The translations under genes and the position numbers were made by a program. This document shows, one piece after another, positions 9,067 through 19,731 of a stretch of DNA of 64,000 bases (position 1 is the first letter of the stretch; every line of letters starts with the position of its first letter). Source of the DNA: Xenorhabdus vietnamensis. GTDB taxonomy: Bacteria; Pseudomonadota; Gammaproteobacteria; Enterobacterales; Enterobacteriaceae. The stretch lies in assembly GCF_002127535.1 (NCBI RefSeq), contig NZ_MUBJ01000008.1, forward strand, positions 124,001 to 188,000. The letters are read 5' to 3'. Under the pieces are notes generated by a model. The model was not told where the DNA came from. It searched no databases and saw only the letters and a program-made list of their open reading frames with translations.

Positions 9067-9467
9067 TGCTTAAACTCCGCGACAATAGACTTTGGAAGCG
9101 CAATAGGCTTCATTTGAGATGAATTCACACAGACAACCAAACATTCTGCGCTACTGACAATTACGCCATTGCAATCAACAATCCGTTGAATAAATGTCAG
9201 AGAAGCGCCACGGATATTCGTAACCTCGCTTTCAACAACCAGCTGATCGTCCAATTTTGCTGGTTTCCGATAGTCAATCGCCATGCGACTAACAACAAAG
9301 CCAACTTGTTCATCTAACATATACTGCTGGTGGAAGCCTTTTTCACGCAACATCTCTGTACGAGCTCTTTCGTAAAAGACCAAATATCGAGCGTGATAAA
9401 CCACACCACTAGCATCTGTGTCTTCGTAGTAAACACGGATAGGCCAACGGAATAACATATTACTCAT
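9063..9467 (-). CDS. ybgC: Acyl-CoA thioesterase YbgC
   Basis: YbgC is a cytoplasmic hotdog-fold thioesterase and the first gene of the tol-pal operon; the family acts on short-chain or acyl-CoA/ACP thioesters linked with phospholipid metabolism. The 134-residue protein carries the catalytic motif [13 protein letters not shown], with D18 and H25 at the family positions, and ends in the conserved [11 protein letters not shown]. Its TGA overlaps the tolQ GTG. The operon promoter should lie in the roughly 110 bases between its ATG and the cyd terminator at 9540-9571. Confidence 0.95.
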   Translation of the reverse strand: MSNMLFRWPIRVYYEDTDASGVVYHARYLVFYERARTEMLREKGFHQQYMLDEQVGFVVSRMAIDYRKPAKLDDQLVVESEVTNIRGASLTFIQRIVDCNGVIVSSAECLVVCVNSSQMKPIALPKSIVAEFKQ

Positions 9468-9539
9468 ATAATCCTAATCAGGCGAATTGACGCTGTCACT
9501 ATACTTAAGACAATAGCGCTTTGGAATGACTTGTTAATA

Positions 9540-9571
9540 AAAAAATTTTATAGGCCACCGGCCTATAAAGT
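9540..9571 (-). terminator. Rho-independent terminator after cydAB-cydX-ybgE
   Basis: A 10-bp perfect stem (9547-9556 with 9560-9569) and a 3-base loop begin 13 bases past the ybgE stop. On the minus strand it is followed by AAAATTTTTTTATT. A strong terminator separating cyd from tol. Confidence 0.88.
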
Positions 9572-9581
9572 TATAATTAGT

Positions 9582-9869
9582 TTACTTAAAGAAATGATAT
9601 AAGCCAAAAAGAAGAATGAAAAATGCAGGTAATGGATGAAAAAATAAACGCCAGAGAATATGTTTAGGGTGGAAGCCGACACCAAAAGTAACACCAGAAC
9701 AAACTGCCCAGATCAATAAAATACCTTGCCATATTTGTAGTGAACTGGTGTTGGCTGCAAAACGCGCAGGATCCCAAAACACACATGCAGCAAGCGTTAA
9801 GGCTATAATGAGGATAAGAGCCCTCAACAGGCCCTTATCCATAAGTTGGTAGCATTTATCAGCCAACAT
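9582..9869 (-). CDS. ybgE: Cyd operon protein YbgE
   Basis: This is a small inner-membrane protein of 95 residues with about three hydrophobic helices (e.g. ALILIIALTLAACVFWDP and WQGILLIWAVCSGVTFGVGF), conserved in cyd operons of Enterobacterales. A precise role has not been established in the family; it is usually grouped with cytochrome bd assembly or function. Its ATG overlaps the stop of cydX by one base, so it is translationally coupled to the oxidase genes. Confidence 0.9.
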   Translation of the reverse strand: MLADKCYQLMDKGLLRALILIIALTLAACVFWDPARFAANTSSLQIWQGILLIWAVCSGVTFGVGFHPKHILWRLFFHPLPAFFILLFGLYHFFK

Positions 9870-9985
9870 TATTTTTTGTCACTCTCAGACACTTTTTGTG
9901 ATTCACTATGCTCAAGTGCCAAAGCAGCAATGATAGCAAAGCTACAAGCCAAGAGCGTTCCTAGAATCCAAGCAAAATACCACAT
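9869..9985 (-). CDS. cydX: Cytochrome bd-I accessory subunit CydX
   Basis: CydX is the single-helix small subunit that stabilises the haem groups of cytochrome bd-I oxidase. The 38-residue peptide starts MWYFAWILGTLLACS, the highly conserved CydX N-terminus, with one membrane helix followed by a short charged tail ending SDKK. It starts 11 bases after the cydB stop and overlaps ybgE by one base. E. coli CydX (YbgT) is 37 residues. It is easily missed because of its size, but sequence and position are diagnostic. Confidence 0.95.
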   Translation of the reverse strand: MWYFAWILGTLLACSFAIIAALALEHSESQKVSESDKK

Positions 9986-9996
9986 GCCTATGCTCC

Positions 9997-11136
9997 TTAG
10001 TACAGTGAGTGTTTGTTGTTTTCAATATAGTTCTTATCCAAACGTCCGAATGTTTTGTAATAACACCAGATGGTGTAAGAGAGAACAATAGGAATAAAGA
10101 TAAGTGCAACAACAAACATAATTTGCAACGTCCACTGACTGGATGTCGCATCCCACATGGTCAGGCTGACATTAGGATCAAGGCTTGATGGCATCACGAA
10201 CGGGAACATCGCAATACCTGAAGTCAGAATAATGCAAGCTACTGTCAATGATGAAAACAGGAATGCCCAAGCACCTTTATCTATCCAAGTAGCCAACATT
10301 GTCAGCAGCGGGAGAAGTACTCCCAACACAGGTATGGCCCACAGAGTCGGGTAATTATTGAAATTGATCAGCCATGCACCTGCCTGCTTAACCACTTCCT
10401 TATGCAACGGATTAGATGCTGCATTAACATCCAGCCCTCCTATTACAACATAGCCATCAATGCCGTAGATTAGCCATATACCTGCCAACAGAAATGCAAC
10501 TGTTGTTATTGCTGCACAAATATAAGTCGCGGTACGAGAGCGAAGGTGTAATTCACCTGTTGTGCGCATTTGCAGGTAAGTTGCACCTTGCGTCACAATC
10601 ATCATCAAGCTAATCACACCAGCCAGTAACCCATAAGGATTCAGCAACCCAAAGAACGAACCTTCATAGGAAACGCGCAGACCAGAATCCACAGCCAGCG
10701 GTACGCCTTGCAGCAAATTACCAAATGCAACCCCGATGACCAATGCAGGTACAAAGCTACCGATAACCAGTCCCCAATCCCACATGTTTCGCCATTTGCT
10801 GCTTTCTAGTTTTGAACGGTAATCAAAACCAACCGGGCGGAAAAATAATGCAGCCAAGACTAGAATCATTGCCACATAAAAACCAGAGAAAGCGGCAGCA
10901 TATACCGTTGGCCATGCAGCAAACAAAGCACCACCAGCGGTAATTAACCAAACTTGGTTACCGTCCCAGTGCGGGGCGACTGAGTTAATCATGATGCGGC
11001 GTTCGGTATCATTTTTACCAATGATTTTCAGTAGAATACCTACTCCCATATCGAAACCATCAGTCACTGTGAAACCGATCAGCAATACACCAATCAGCAG
11101 CCACCATATAAATCGTAATACATCATAATCAAGCAT
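9997..11136 (-). CDS. cydB: Cytochrome bd-I ubiquinol oxidase subunit II
   Basis: CydB pairs with CydA in the high-affinity terminal oxidase that oxidises quinol and reduces oxygen to water without proton pumping. The 379-residue protein matches the E. coli length and has the multi-helix structure of the subunit. It starts with MLDYDVLRFIWWLLIGVLLIGF, followed by DGFDMGVGILLKIIGKND and the SVAPHWDGNQVWLI motif. It ends in the SYTIWCYYKTFGR segment. It begins 14 bases after the cydA stop. Confidence 0.97.
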   Translation of the reverse strand: MLDYDVLRFIWWLLIGVLLIGFTVTDGFDMGVGILLKIIGKNDTERRIMINSVAPHWDGNQVWLITAGGALFAAWPTVYAAAFSGFYVAMILVLAALFFRPVGFDYRSKLESSKWRNMWDWGLVIGSFVPALVIGVAFGNLLQGVPLAVDSGLRVSYEGSFFGLLNPYGLLAGVISLMMIVTQGATYLQMRTTGELHLRSRTATYICAAITTVAFLLAGIWLIYGIDGYVVIGGLDVNAASNPLHKEVVKQAGAWLINFNNYPTLWAIPVLGVLLPLLTMLATWIDKGAWAFLFSSLTVACIILTSGIAMFPFVMPSSLDPNVSLTMWDATSSQWTLQIMFVVALIFIPIVLSYTIWCYYKTFGRLDKNYIENNKHSLY

Positions 11137-11150
11137 AAGTGGACTCCTGC

Positions 11151-12722
11151 TTACTCAATATTATTCGCTGAAGAAGCTGTTTTTTGTTCAAAATGGTAAC
11201 GTCCGGTCTTAAGGCTACTTGGGCCAAGACGGGCAAATTTGAACATCAAGAACATTTCTGCGATCAAGAATAAAGTGTACAGACCACAAATCAGTACCAT
11301 TGAGAAAATCAGATCGCCTACACTGCGTGTTGATGCTGCAACAGCAGTTGGCAACACCTCACCAATCGCCCACGGCTGACGACCATATTCCGCGACAAAC
11401 CAACCAGCTTCAATGGCAATCCACGGCAATGGAATACCAAATAATGCAGCACGCAACAACCATTTATGTTGACCGATACGGTTGCGGAGAACGCTCAGGA
11501 ACGACAAACCGATAATCAGCAACATAATAAAGCCAGCTGCCACCATGATACGGAATGCAAAGTAGAGCGGTGCTACGCGTGGAATAGAATCTTTCGCTGC
11601 GGCTTTAATTTGTCCTTCTGTTGCATCAGTTACATTTTGGGTATAACGCTGCACAAGCATGCCATAGCCAAGATCTTTCTTACTTTCGTTGAATGCACTG
11701 CGAACATTTGGATCAATATTGCCTGAACGCAGTTCTTCCAGTAACTCATAGGCCTTGATACCATTACGGATACGTTGCTCATGCTGGTTCATCAGGTCAC
11801 GCAGACCAACGACAGGCGTATCTGTGGAGCGGGTAGCAATCAAGCCTAAGGCGTAAGGAATTTGGATGGAATATTTATTTTCCATTTTGTCCTGATCAGG
11901 AATACCAATTAGCGTGAATGAGGCAGGAGGCGGCTGAGTCTCCCATTCTGCTTCAATTGCTGCCAATTTAGTTTTCTGCACATCCCCCATTTCATACCCA
12001 GATTCATCACCCAGAACAATGACAGACAGTATCGCAGCCATACCAAAACTTGCTGCAATTGCAAAAGAACGTTTGGCAAACGCAAAATCGCGCCCTTTAA
12101 GCAGATAGTAAGAGCTGATACCCAATACAAAAATGGCACCTGTCACATAACCAGCCGCAACAGTGTGAACAAATTTCACCTGAGCAACAGGGTTAAATAC
12201 CAGTTCGCTGAAGCTCACCATTTCCATTCGCATGGTTTCGAAGTTAAAGTCAGACGCAATCGGGTTTTGCATCCAACCATTCGCAATCAGAATCCACAAT
12301 GCAGAGAAGTTAGAGCCTAATGCAACCAGCCAAGTCACCGCCAAGTGTTGTTTCTTACTCAGTCGATCCCAGCCGAAGAAAAACAGACCAACGAATGTGG
12401 ATTCGAGAAAGAATGCCATCAGACCTTCGATGGCCAGAGGCGCACCAAAAATATCACCAACATAATGTGAGAAATATGACCAGTTGGTTCCGAACTGGAA
12501 CTCCATGGTCAAGCCCGTTGCGACACCCAGAGCAAAGTTAATACCAAACAACTTACCCCAGAATTTTGTCATATCTTTATAGATTTGTTTGCCAGAAAGG
12601 ACATATACCGTTTCCATAATCGCAAGCAAAAACGCCATACCTAGCGTTAATGGCACAAACAGAAAATGGTACATGGCAGTTAAGGCAAACTGTAATCGTG
12701 ACAGTTCGACAATATCAAACAT
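11151..12722 (-). CDS. cydA: Cytochrome bd-I ubiquinol oxidase subunit I
   Basis: CydA carries haems b558, b595 and d and the quinol site of the bd-I oxidase used at low oxygen. The start chosen gives [19 protein letters not shown], with H19 at the haem ligand position; it is preceded by AAGGAG. An in-frame ATG 30 bases upstream would add a non-conserved tail. At 523 residues it is one residue longer than the E. coli protein. It has about nine helices and the periplasmic Q loop containing the [21 protein letters not shown] segment. The long AT-rich upstream region should hold the oxygen-regulated promoter (ArcA/Fnr in E. coli). Confidence 0.97.
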   Translation of the reverse strand: MFDIVELSRLQFALTAMYHFLFVPLTLGMAFLLAIMETVYVLSGKQIYKDMTKFWGKLFGINFALGVATGLTMEFQFGTNWSYFSHYVGDIFGAPLAIEGLMAFFLESTFVGLFFFGWDRLSKKQHLAVTWLVALGSNFSALWILIANGWMQNPIASDFNFETMRMEMVSFSELVFNPVAQVKFVHTVAAGYVTGAIFVLGISSYYLLKGRDFAFAKRSFAIAASFGMAAILSVIVLGDESGYEMGDVQKTKLAAIEAEWETQPPPASFTLIGIPDQDKMENKYSIQIPYALGLIATRSTDTPVVGLRDLMNQHEQRIRNGIKAYELLEELRSGNIDPNVRSAFNESKKDLGYGMLVQRYTQNVTDATEGQIKAAAKDSIPRVAPLYFAFRIMVAAGFIMLLIIGLSFLSVLRNRIGQHKWLLRAALFGIPLPWIAIEAGWFVAEYGRQPWAIGEVLPTAVAASTRSVGDLIFSMVLICGLYTLFLIAEMFLMFKFARLGPSSLKTGRYHFEQKTASSANNIE

Positions 12723-13309
12723 CTTGACTCCTTGCTCCCAGCAGGAAGACACCGACTTGCGGCAACCCGACTTCGTAAAACGAAAGTCTCGTAACTACCA
12801 GCAATAAATGCCTCAAACATAATAATGAATTATTAACAAAATCAAAAATTCATAGATATCACAATAATATTACGCCTATATTCACATACAATAAATAAAT
12901 TTTACGTGACTAAGCTTAGAATTCCTGAATATAGGTCAACAACGCCATAAATTCCCAGATTAATATCTATATATACTAGATCAATTTAATCAATTTTAGC
13001 GAATATAATCCAGAGTAATAAATTGATTTTAGTCAATTTTTTCCTTGTTTTGTTAAGCTTTACAGCTATTATTTCATTATGGTTTACCGGGTGTTAATAA
13101 ATTGTTATTTGCCATGGGTCTTAATTTATTTTTTGCTGTAAAAAGCATTATAAAATTAACTTTTCATTTTCATTCTTTAAAAAATATATTTTTTCAATGT
13201 TTCTAATTTAATTAATCAAATAAATAGATTTTTCTAAAATCCAGTTCAATTAAACTGAAAAGTAACGCATCTTATAAATGAACTAACCTACTGTTAATAT
13301 TATAAATAA
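12723..13309. other. AT-rich non-coding region upstream of cydA
   Basis: About 590 bases without a convincing gene separate cydA from the sucD terminator. The part nearest cydA is a leader with a small imperfect hairpin around 12771-12790. The remainder is strongly AT-rich with many TTAAT/ATTAA words, in keeping with a multi-site ArcA/Fnr-type promoter region, but no individual site is clear enough to call. Confidence 0.5.
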
Positions 13310-13342
13310 AAATAAAAGGCCGCCCTAAGGCAGCCTTTTTCT
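13310..13342 (-). terminator. Rho-independent terminator after sucD
   Basis: A 10-bp stem (13315-13324 with 13329-13338, one T-G wobble) and a 4-base loop are followed on the minus strand by TTTTATTTTTATTT. It ends the sdh-suc transcript. In E. coli this 3' end yields the small RNA SdhX; no equivalent seed sequence was recognised here. Confidence 0.82.
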
Positions 13343-13379
13343 ATAAATTTTTCTATAAAAATAGTTTATTTTGGGTTTC

Positions 13380-14249
13380 TTATGCCAATAACGCTTTTAC
13401 AGCATCGCCAATATCGGCCAGACTACGAACAGTCTTCACACCCGCAGCTTCAAGTGCAGCAAATTTCTCATCAGCTGTACCTTTGCCGCCTGCAATAATC
13501 GCTCCAGCATGGCCCATACGCTTACCTTTAGGTGCAGTCACACCTGCAATATAAGCAACAACAGGTTTAGTCACATGTTCTTTGATATAAGCAGCAGCTT
13601 CTTCTTCGGCTGTACCACCAATTTCACCAATCATGACAATCGCTTCTGTCTGTGGATCTTCCTGGAACAGTTTCAGAATATCAATGAAGTTTGAACCAGG
13701 TATCGGGTCACCACCGATACCAACACAAGTAGACTGTCCTAATCCAGCATCAGTGGTCTGTTTAACAGCTTCATAAGTCAAAGTGCCTGAACGAGAAACG
13801 ATGCCCACTTTACCCGATTTGTGAATGTGACCAGGCATGATGCCAATCTTACATTCGTCAGGTGTAATTACTCCCGGACAGTTAGGGCCTATCATACGAA
13901 CACCTGCTTGATCCAGTTTTACCTTAACTGTCAGCATATCGAGTGTCGGGATGCCTTCCGTAATAGTGATGATCAGTTTAATACCTGCATCAATCGCTTC
14001 CAGAATGGAGTCTTTACAGAATGGTGCCGGAACATAGATAACAGAAGCGGTCGCGCCAGTTGCTTCAACTGCTTCACGTACGGTATTGAATACAGGTAAT
14101 CCCAAATGTTCAGTACCACCTTTACCCGGTGTTACGCCACCAACCATTTGAGTACCGTAGGCAATCGCCTGTTCAGAGTGAAAAGTCCCTTGGCTGCCAG
14201 TAAAACCCTGACAAATCACTTTGGTGTTTTTATCGATTAAAATAGACAT
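13380..14249 (-). CDS. sucD: Succinate-CoA ligase (ADP-forming), alpha subunit
   Basis: SucD contains the CoA-binding domain and the active-site histidine of succinyl-CoA synthetase, which makes ATP or GTP while converting succinyl-CoA to succinate. The 289 residues match the E. coli length. Visible motifs are [19 protein letters not shown] near the N-terminus, [22 protein letters not shown], and the phosphohistidine loop [14 protein letters not shown] near residue 245. Its ATG shares one base with the sucC stop codon, so the pair is coupled at equal stoichiometry. Confidence 0.97.
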   Translation of the reverse strand: MSILIDKNTKVICQGFTGSQGTFHSEQAIAYGTQMVGGVTPGKGGTEHLGLPVFNTVREAVEATGATASVIYVPAPFCKDSILEAIDAGIKLIITITEGIPTLDMLTVKVKLDQAGVRMIGPNCPGVITPDECKIGIMPGHIHKSGKVGIVSRSGTLTYEAVKQTTDAGLGQSTCVGIGGDPIPGSNFIDILKLFQEDPQTEAIVMIGEIGGTAEEEAAAYIKEHVTKPVVAYIAGVTAPKGKRMGHAGAIIAGGKGTADEKFAALEAAGVKTVRSLADIGDAVKALLA

Positions 14250-15415
14250 TATTTATTCTCCGCTGCTGCTACTGCCTGTTTAGCTGCGTCTGTCAAACTG
14301 GTAGCTGCAATGATGTTCAAACCACTGTCTGCCAGTTTTTTAGCGCCCAGTTCAGCATTGTTGCCTTCCAGACGAACGACTACCGGTACGTTAACTCCGA
14401 CTTCTTCCACCGCACCAATAATGCCGTCAGCAATCAAGTCACAGCGGACGATACCACCAAAGATATTGACCAAAACAGCTTTGACATTTTCATCTGACAA
14501 GATGATTTTAAATGCTTCAGTAACACGTTCTTTTGTTGCACCACCACCCACATCAAGGAAGTTTGCCGGTGCACCACCGTGTAATTTGACAATGTCCATA
14601 GTTCCCATTGCCAGACCTGCACCATTCACCATACAACCAATGTTGCCATCCAGTGCAACATAGTTCAGTTCCCATTGCGCAGCCTGAGCTTCACGTGGAT
14701 CTTCCTGTGAAGGATCATGCATTTCACGCAGTTCAGCCTGACGGAACATCGCATTACCATCAGCACCCAATTTTCCATCCAAACAAATCAGATCACCTTG
14801 AGTTGTGATCACCAGAGGGTTGATTTCGACCAATGCCAAATCACGCTCTAAGAACAGATTTGCCAGTCCCAAGAAAATCTTGGTGAATTGACCGACTTGT
14901 TTACCAGTCAAACCGAGTTTGAACGCCAATTCACGGCCTTGATACGGCATAGGGCCAGACAGTGGGTCGATAATTGCTTTATGAATCAGCTCGGGCGTTT
15001 CTTCCGCCACTTTTTCTATTTCGACACCACCTTCAGTAGAGGCCATGAACACTACACGACGCGTACCGCGGTCAACAACAGCACCGAGATACAGCTCCTT
15101 GGCAATATCGGTTGCTCCTTCTACCAAAATCTGATGGACAGGTTGCCCCTGCGCATCTGTCTGGTAAGTTACCAGTCGTTTACCCAGCCATTGTTCAGCA
15201 AAGGCACGGATATCTTCCTTGTTGCTGACGACTTTCACACCACCAGCCTTACCGCGACCACCTGCATGAACCTGACATTTAACGACCCAAGGGCCTGAAC
15301 CAATCTTGGATGCTGCTTCTTCTGCTTCGCGCGGAGTGGTACAAGCATAGCCAGCTGGTGCTGGTAAACCATACCGTGCAAAAAGTTGTTTTGCCTGATA
15401 CTCGTGTAAATTCAT
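14249..15415 (-). CDS. sucC: Succinate-CoA ligase (ADP-forming), beta subunit
   Basis: SucC is the nucleotide-binding and specificity subunit of succinyl-CoA synthetase. The 388-residue protein has the ATP-grasp N-terminal domain ([34 protein letters not shown]) and the C-terminal phosphate-binding domain with [16 protein letters not shown] and VRLEGNN. Length and sequence agree with E. coli SucC. Unlike the E. coli operon, where sucB and sucC are close, about 280 bases separate it from sucB, and that gap holds an ERIC-like palindrome. Confidence 0.97.
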   Translation of the reverse strand: MNLHEYQAKQLFARYGLPAPAGYACTTPREAEEAASKIGSGPWVVKCQVHAGGRGKAGGVKVVSNKEDIRAFAEQWLGKRLVTYQTDAQGQPVHQILVEGATDIAKELYLGAVVDRGTRRVVFMASTEGGVEIEKVAEETPELIHKAIIDPLSGPMPYQGRELAFKLGLTGKQVGQFTKIFLGLANLFLERDLALVEINPLVITTQGDLICLDGKLGADGNAMFRQAELREMHDPSQEDPREAQAAQWELNYVALDGNIGCMVNGAGLAMGTMDIVKLHGGAPANFLDVGGGATKERVTEAFKIILSDENVKAVLVNIFGGIVRCDLIADGIIGAVEEVGVNVPVVVRLEGNNAELGAKKLADSGLNIIAATSLTDAAKQAVAAAENK

Positions 15416-15456
15416 GATGTTCTATCCATATTTTGATCTAAGAAAGGTAAATTACC

Positions 15457-15594
15457 TTCTATCCCCTTCATCTTTCGAGTTGTCTCTTTGTTGACTGCAC
15501 TTATTCTTCCTGTCACATAGTGAACTATGCTGCTGGGATTCATTCACTTGCCGCCACGATAAAACTAGAAATCTATCGGGTATATATTCGTTGC
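15457..15594. repeat. Degenerate ERIC-like palindromic element between sucB and sucC
   Basis: Termini near 15457-15482 and 15571-15594 are imperfect inverted copies of a TATACCCGATAGATTT-like end. The centre carries GCTGGGATTCATTCACTTGCC, reverse-oriented to the ERIC core CCCAGGAGC...GTGAATGAATCCC, and a small CATAG/CTATG hairpin. Elements of this type are abundant in Xenorhabdus, Photorhabdus and Yersinia intergenic regions. It would be transcribed within the sucAB-sucCD message. Confidence 0.6.
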
Positions 15595-15698
15595 TCTGGA
15601 TATGACCAGCCCAAAAGGCTGGCCTGCATATACATTTTTACATCAACGTCGTACTGCTTCAGACTTGACGGAGTTAACACCCTCCGTCGGTAGTGATG

Positions 15699-16910
15699 CT
15701 ATACATCCAGCAACAAGCGTGTTGGATCTTCCAGCATTTCTTTGATGGTCACCAGAAAGCCGACTGATTCACGACCGTCAATCAGACGGTGGTCATAGGA
15801 CAGCGCCAGATACATCATCGGAAGAATCTCAACCTGACCATTTACTGCCATTGGACGGTCTTTAATGGCGTGCATGCCAAGGATCGCACTTTGTGGTGGG
15901 TTAATGATCGGGGTGGACATCAGGGAGCCGAAAACACCGCCGTTGGTAATCGTGAAATTGCCGCCAGTGAGTTCTTCAACGGTCAATTTACCGTCGCGGC
16001 CTTTGATAGCCAGCTCTTTAATGTTTTTCTCAATGTCAGCCATGCTCAGTGCATCTGCATCACGCAATACCGGTGTAACCAAGCCGCGTGGTGTAGATAC
16101 AGCAATACTGATATCAAAATAGTTGTGGTAAACCACATCAGTGCCATCAATGGAAGCGTTCACTTCTGGATAGCGTTTCAACGCCTCAACAACCGCTTTC
16201 ACATAAAAAGACATGAAACCCAGACGCATACCATGACGTTTCTCAAATACATCGCCATACTGCTTGCGCAATTCCTGGATTGGCTTCATGTTGACTTCAT
16301 TGAAAGTCGTCAGCATTGCTGTGTTGTTTTTCGCTTCAAGCAGGCGTTCTGCAACACGTTTGCGCAAACGAGTCATTGGAACGCGTTTTTCACTGCGATG
16401 TGGCAATGAGGATGACTGCTCAGCAGACGCAGCGGGTTTATGACTCTCTTTTTTATTCGCGGCGATATATTTTTCTACATCTTCACGAACAATACGGCCA
16501 CCAACACCACTGCCTTTAATTGCAGCAGGATCTAAATCATGCTCTGCAATCAGACGACGAACTGCTGGGCTTAATGCATCGTTGCTTTCTTCTTCCAAAG
16601 ACGCAGTCTGACGCTGTGCTGGTGTTGCTTCTGTTTTTTCTTTTATGTCAGCAGGAATACCAGTGCTGTCTCCCAGACGAATACGACCCAGCAGTTGCTT
16701 GGACAGTACAGTGGCGCCCTCTTCTTCCAAAATAGCTTCCAAGACACCGGCTTCACTTGCTGGTACTTCCAGAACAACTTTATCGGTTTCAATTTCAACC
16801 AACACTTCATCACGCTCTATGGTGTCACCTGGTTTTTTATGCCATGTGGCAACAGTGGCATCTGCAACAGATTCAGGAAGGTCTGGAACTAGAATTTCTA
16901 CGCTACTCAT
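15699..16910 (-). CDS. sucB: 2-Oxoglutarate dehydrogenase complex E2, dihydrolipoyl succinyltransferase
   Basis: SucB forms the core of the 2-oxoglutarate dehydrogenase complex and transfers the succinyl group from lipoamide to CoA. The 403-residue protein has an N-terminal lipoyl domain with the modified lysine in [13 protein letters not shown] and an E1/E3-binding domain ([28 protein letters not shown]). The catalytic domain ends in [19 protein letters not shown], with the HxxxDG active site. The linkers are rich in Ala, Glu and Lys. It starts 13 bases after the sucA stop. Confidence 0.97.
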   Translation of the reverse strand: MSSVEILVPDLPESVADATVATWHKKPGDTIERDEVLVEIETDKVVLEVPASEAGVLEAILEEEGATVLSKQLLGRIRLGDSTGIPADIKEKTEATPAQRQTASLEEESNDALSPAVRRLIAEHDLDPAAIKGSGVGGRIVREDVEKYIAANKKESHKPAASAEQSSSLPHRSEKRVPMTRLRKRVAERLLEAKNNTAMLTTFNEVNMKPIQELRKQYGDVFEKRHGMRLGFMSFYVKAVVEALKRYPEVNASIDGTDVVYHNYFDISIAVSTPRGLVTPVLRDADALSMADIEKNIKELAIKGRDGKLTVEELTGGNFTITNGGVFGSLMSTPIINPPQSAILGMHAIKDRPMAVNGQVEILPMMYLALSYDHRLIDGRESVGFLVTIKEMLEDPTRLLLDV

Positions 16911-16923
16911 TTTCTATCCTTAT

Positions 16924-19731
16924 TTATTCAACGTTCAGTGCGTCATTAACCAGTGCTTGCTGTTGCTTCTGGTGAACAGACGTATATCCCACAGCCGGGG
17001 AAGCAGATGCTGGGCGACCTGCATAACGTAACGAAGCCCCAAATGGGATTGCTTCACGGAAATTATGTTGACTGCAATACCAAGCCCCTTGGTTCAGTGG
17101 CTCTTCCTGACACCAGACGAAGTCATGAACGTGAGCATACTGCTCAAGCTGAGCTTGCAAGTGCTGACGTGGGAATGGATACAGTTGTTCAATACGCACG
17201 ATAGCAACATCAGTCTGTTCATTCTTACGACGCTGTTCCAGCAGATCGTAATAAACTTTACCGGAACAAAGTACAACGCGCTTAACACCTTTTGGATCCA
17301 AAGCGTCAATCTCACCAATCACTGGCTCGAATTTGCCGTTTGCCAATTCATCCAGACTAGATACTGCCAATGGATGGCGCAGCAATGATTTAGGTGACAT
17401 AACGATGAGCGGACGGCGCATACCACGCAGAGACTGACGACGCAACATGTGATAAACCTGAGCAGGAGTCGATGGCACACAAACCTGCATGTTTTGTTCA
17501 GCACACAGTTGCAGATACCGCTCCAGACGTGCCGATGAATGCTCTGGACCTTGCCCTTCATAGCCATGTGGCAACAGCATAACCAGGCCACACATACGAC
17601 CCCATTTCTGTTCACCAGAGCTGATGAATTGGTCAATTACAATCTGAGCCACGTTGGCAAAGTCACCAAATTGCGCTTCCCAAATTGTCAGAGCGCGAGG
17701 TTCAGTTGTTGCATAACCGTATTCAAATGCCAGTACAGCTTCTTCTGAAAGCACAGAGTCCCATACATTGAATACCCCTTGACCATTGTGAATATTTGCC
17801 AGAGGCACATATACAGAAGCATTGGTCTGGTTATGAATAACGGCATGACGGTGGAAGAAAGTACCACGACCCGCATCTTCACCGGAGAGACGCACAGGGA
17901 TGCCTTCGTCAACCAGAGTTGCGTAAGCCAGTGTTTCCGCACCACCCCAGTCAAACAATTTATTGCCATTAGCCATTTCTGCACGGTCGCCATAGATTTT
18001 CGCAACACGTGAGTGCATTTCCACTTCGGCAGGAATAGTGCTGATGCGTTTACCAAGATCTTGCAAGCGTTTCATATCCACTTGGTGTGGATACTCTTCA
18101 TCCCACTCGTGATTCAGGTAAGGTTCCCATGTGAATGAATGCAACCCCATTGGACGCCATTCATCAACAACACACTCGCCATGATCCAGTGAGTCACGAT
18201 ATAGGTTCACCATCTCAGTAACGTCATTGGCAGCCAGCAAGCCTTCTGCTACCAGTTTATCTGCATAGATTTTACGTGCTGTTGGCTGTTTCTTGATCTT
18301 CTGGTACATCAAAGGCTGAGTTGCGCTTGGCTCATCAGCTTCGTTATGACCATGGCGACGATAACAAACCAAATCGATCATCACGTCACGTTTGAAGGTA
18401 TTACGGAAATCAAGCGCCAGACGAGTAACAAATGCAACCGCTTCCGGATCATCCGCATTAACGTGGAAAATCGGTGCCTGAACCATTTTCACAATGTCAG
18501 TACAGTATTGTGTTGAACGAGAATCTTTCGGATTAGAAGTGGTAAAACCAATCTGGTTGTTAACTACGATACGGACAGTACCACCAACTTCATAACCGCG
18601 AGCCTGAGACATGTTCAGCGTTTCCTGAACAATCCCCTGCCCTGTTACTGCTGCATCACCGTGGATGGTGACAGGCAGAACCATGTTACTGCGACCTTCA
18701 TCAAGGCGATCACGGCGGGCACGTACAGAACCGATAACAACAGGACTGACAATTTCAAGGTGAGACGGGTTAAAGGCTAGAGCCAAATGCACCAAACCGC
18801 CTTCAGTCTCAAAATCAGAAGAAAAACCTTGATGGTATTTTACGTCACCCGTACCCAAGTGTTCTTTGTGTTTACCTGCAAATTCGTCAAACAGATCAGC
18901 AGGTTTTTTACCCAAAAGATTGACCAGAACGTTGAGGCGACCACGGTGAGCCATTCCCAACACAATTTCGCGGGTATCTTGTTTACCAGCGTGGCGGATC
19001 AATTCTTTTAACATAAGGATAAGTGAGTCACCACCTTCAAGAGAGAAACGTTTCGCTCCTGGGAACTTAGCACCTAAATAGCGTTCCAAACCTTCTGCTG
19101 ATGTTAACTCTTTCAGGAAACGACGCTTTTCTTCTGCCTTAAACTGTGAACCAACTGCCACAGACTCCAGACGTTGCTGAATCCAACGTTTTTCTTCTGT
19201 ATTGGTGATATGCATATATTCCGCACCAATTGAACCGCAATAAATGCTTTTCAGTGCGTCATACAAATCCGCCAATTTCATTGTCTCTTTACCAATGGCA
19301 AAAGAGCCCACATTAAACGTTTCTTCAAAATCTGCTTTTGTTAAATTATGGAAAGCAGGATCGAGATCGGGTACAGGTTCCTGTTTCCATAATCCCAATG
19401 GATCAAGGTTTGCATCTTGGTGTCCGCGGAAGCGGAATGCATTGATGAGCTGCAAAACTTTGACTTGTTTTGCATCCATTGCTGGATCGCTGACTGAAGT
19501 GTGGTAACGCGTGGTATCTTTTGCCAGACGACGGAAGTAATCGCGTGTCTGTGAGTGAAGTTGTTCCCCGCTAAGTCCTGCTTCCGGTAATTGTTGGAAA
19601 ATCTCTCTCCAACTTGCATCAACGGAATTAGGATCAGTTATATAGTCTTCATAGATTTGCTCTATGTAAGACTGGTTTGCACCAGCCAGAAAGCTTGAGT
19701 CCAGCCAGTCCTTCATTGCGCCGTTCTGCAT
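16924..19731 (-). CDS. sucA: 2-Oxoglutarate dehydrogenase E1 component
   Basis: SucA is the thiamine diphosphate enzyme that decarboxylates 2-oxoglutarate and loads the succinyl group on SucB. At 935 residues it is close to the E. coli protein (933). It shows the family N-terminal segment (DWLDSSFLAGANQSYIEQIYEDY), the LGMAHRGRLNVLVN block and the thiamine-binding GDAAVTGQGIVQETLNMS region. The C-terminal half contains LSGEDAGRGTFFHRHAVIHNQ. The ATG follows GGGATCACA. It is preceded by a 367-base gap from sdhB containing a perfect hairpin. Confidence 0.97.
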   Translation of the reverse strand: MQNGAMKDWLDSSFLAGANQSYIEQIYEDYITDPNSVDASWREIFQQLPEAGLSGEQLHSQTRDYFRRLAKDTTRYHTSVSDPAMDAKQVKVLQLINAFRFRGHQDANLDPLGLWKQEPVPDLDPAFHNLTKADFEETFNVGSFAIGKETMKLADLYDALKSIYCGSIGAEYMHITNTEEKRWIQQRLESVAVGSQFKAEEKRRFLKELTSAEGLERYLGAKFPGAKRFSLEGGDSLILMLKELIRHAGKQDTREIVLGMAHRGRLNVLVNLLGKKPADLFDEFAGKHKEHLGTGDVKYHQGFSSDFETEGGLVHLALAFNPSHLEIVSPVVIGSVRARRDRLDEGRSNMVLPVTIHGDAAVTGQGIVQETLNMSQARGYEVGGTVRIVVNNQIGFTTSNPKDSRSTQYCTDIVKMVQAPIFHVNADDPEAVAFVTRLALDFRNTFKRDVMIDLVCYRRHGHNEADEPSATQPLMYQKIKKQPTARKIYADKLVAEGLLAANDVTEMVNLYRDSLDHGECVVDEWRPMGLHSFTWEPYLNHEWDEEYPHQVDMKRLQDLGKRISTIPAEVEMHSRVAKIYGDRAEMANGNKLFDWGGAETLAYATLVDEGIPVRLSGEDAGRGTFFHRHAVIHNQTNASVYVPLANIHNGQGVFNVWDSVLSEEAVLAFEYGYATTEPRALTIWEAQFGDFANVAQIVIDQFISSGEQKWGRMCGLVMLLPHGYEGQGPEHSSARLERYLQLCAEQNMQVCVPSTPAQVYHMLRRQSLRGMRRPLIVMSPKSLLRHPLAVSSLDELANGKFEPVIGEIDALDPKGVKRVVLCSGKVYYDLLEQRRKNEQTDVAIVRIEQLYPFPRQHLQAQLEQYAHVHDFVWCQEEPLNQGAWYCSQHNFREAIPFGASLRYAGRPASASPAVGYTSVHQKQQQALVNDALNVE

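Noticed and set aside
12589-12807. Plus-strand frame opposite the cydA start
   Set aside because: It overlaps the conserved cydA N-terminus and leader and has no recognisable feature.
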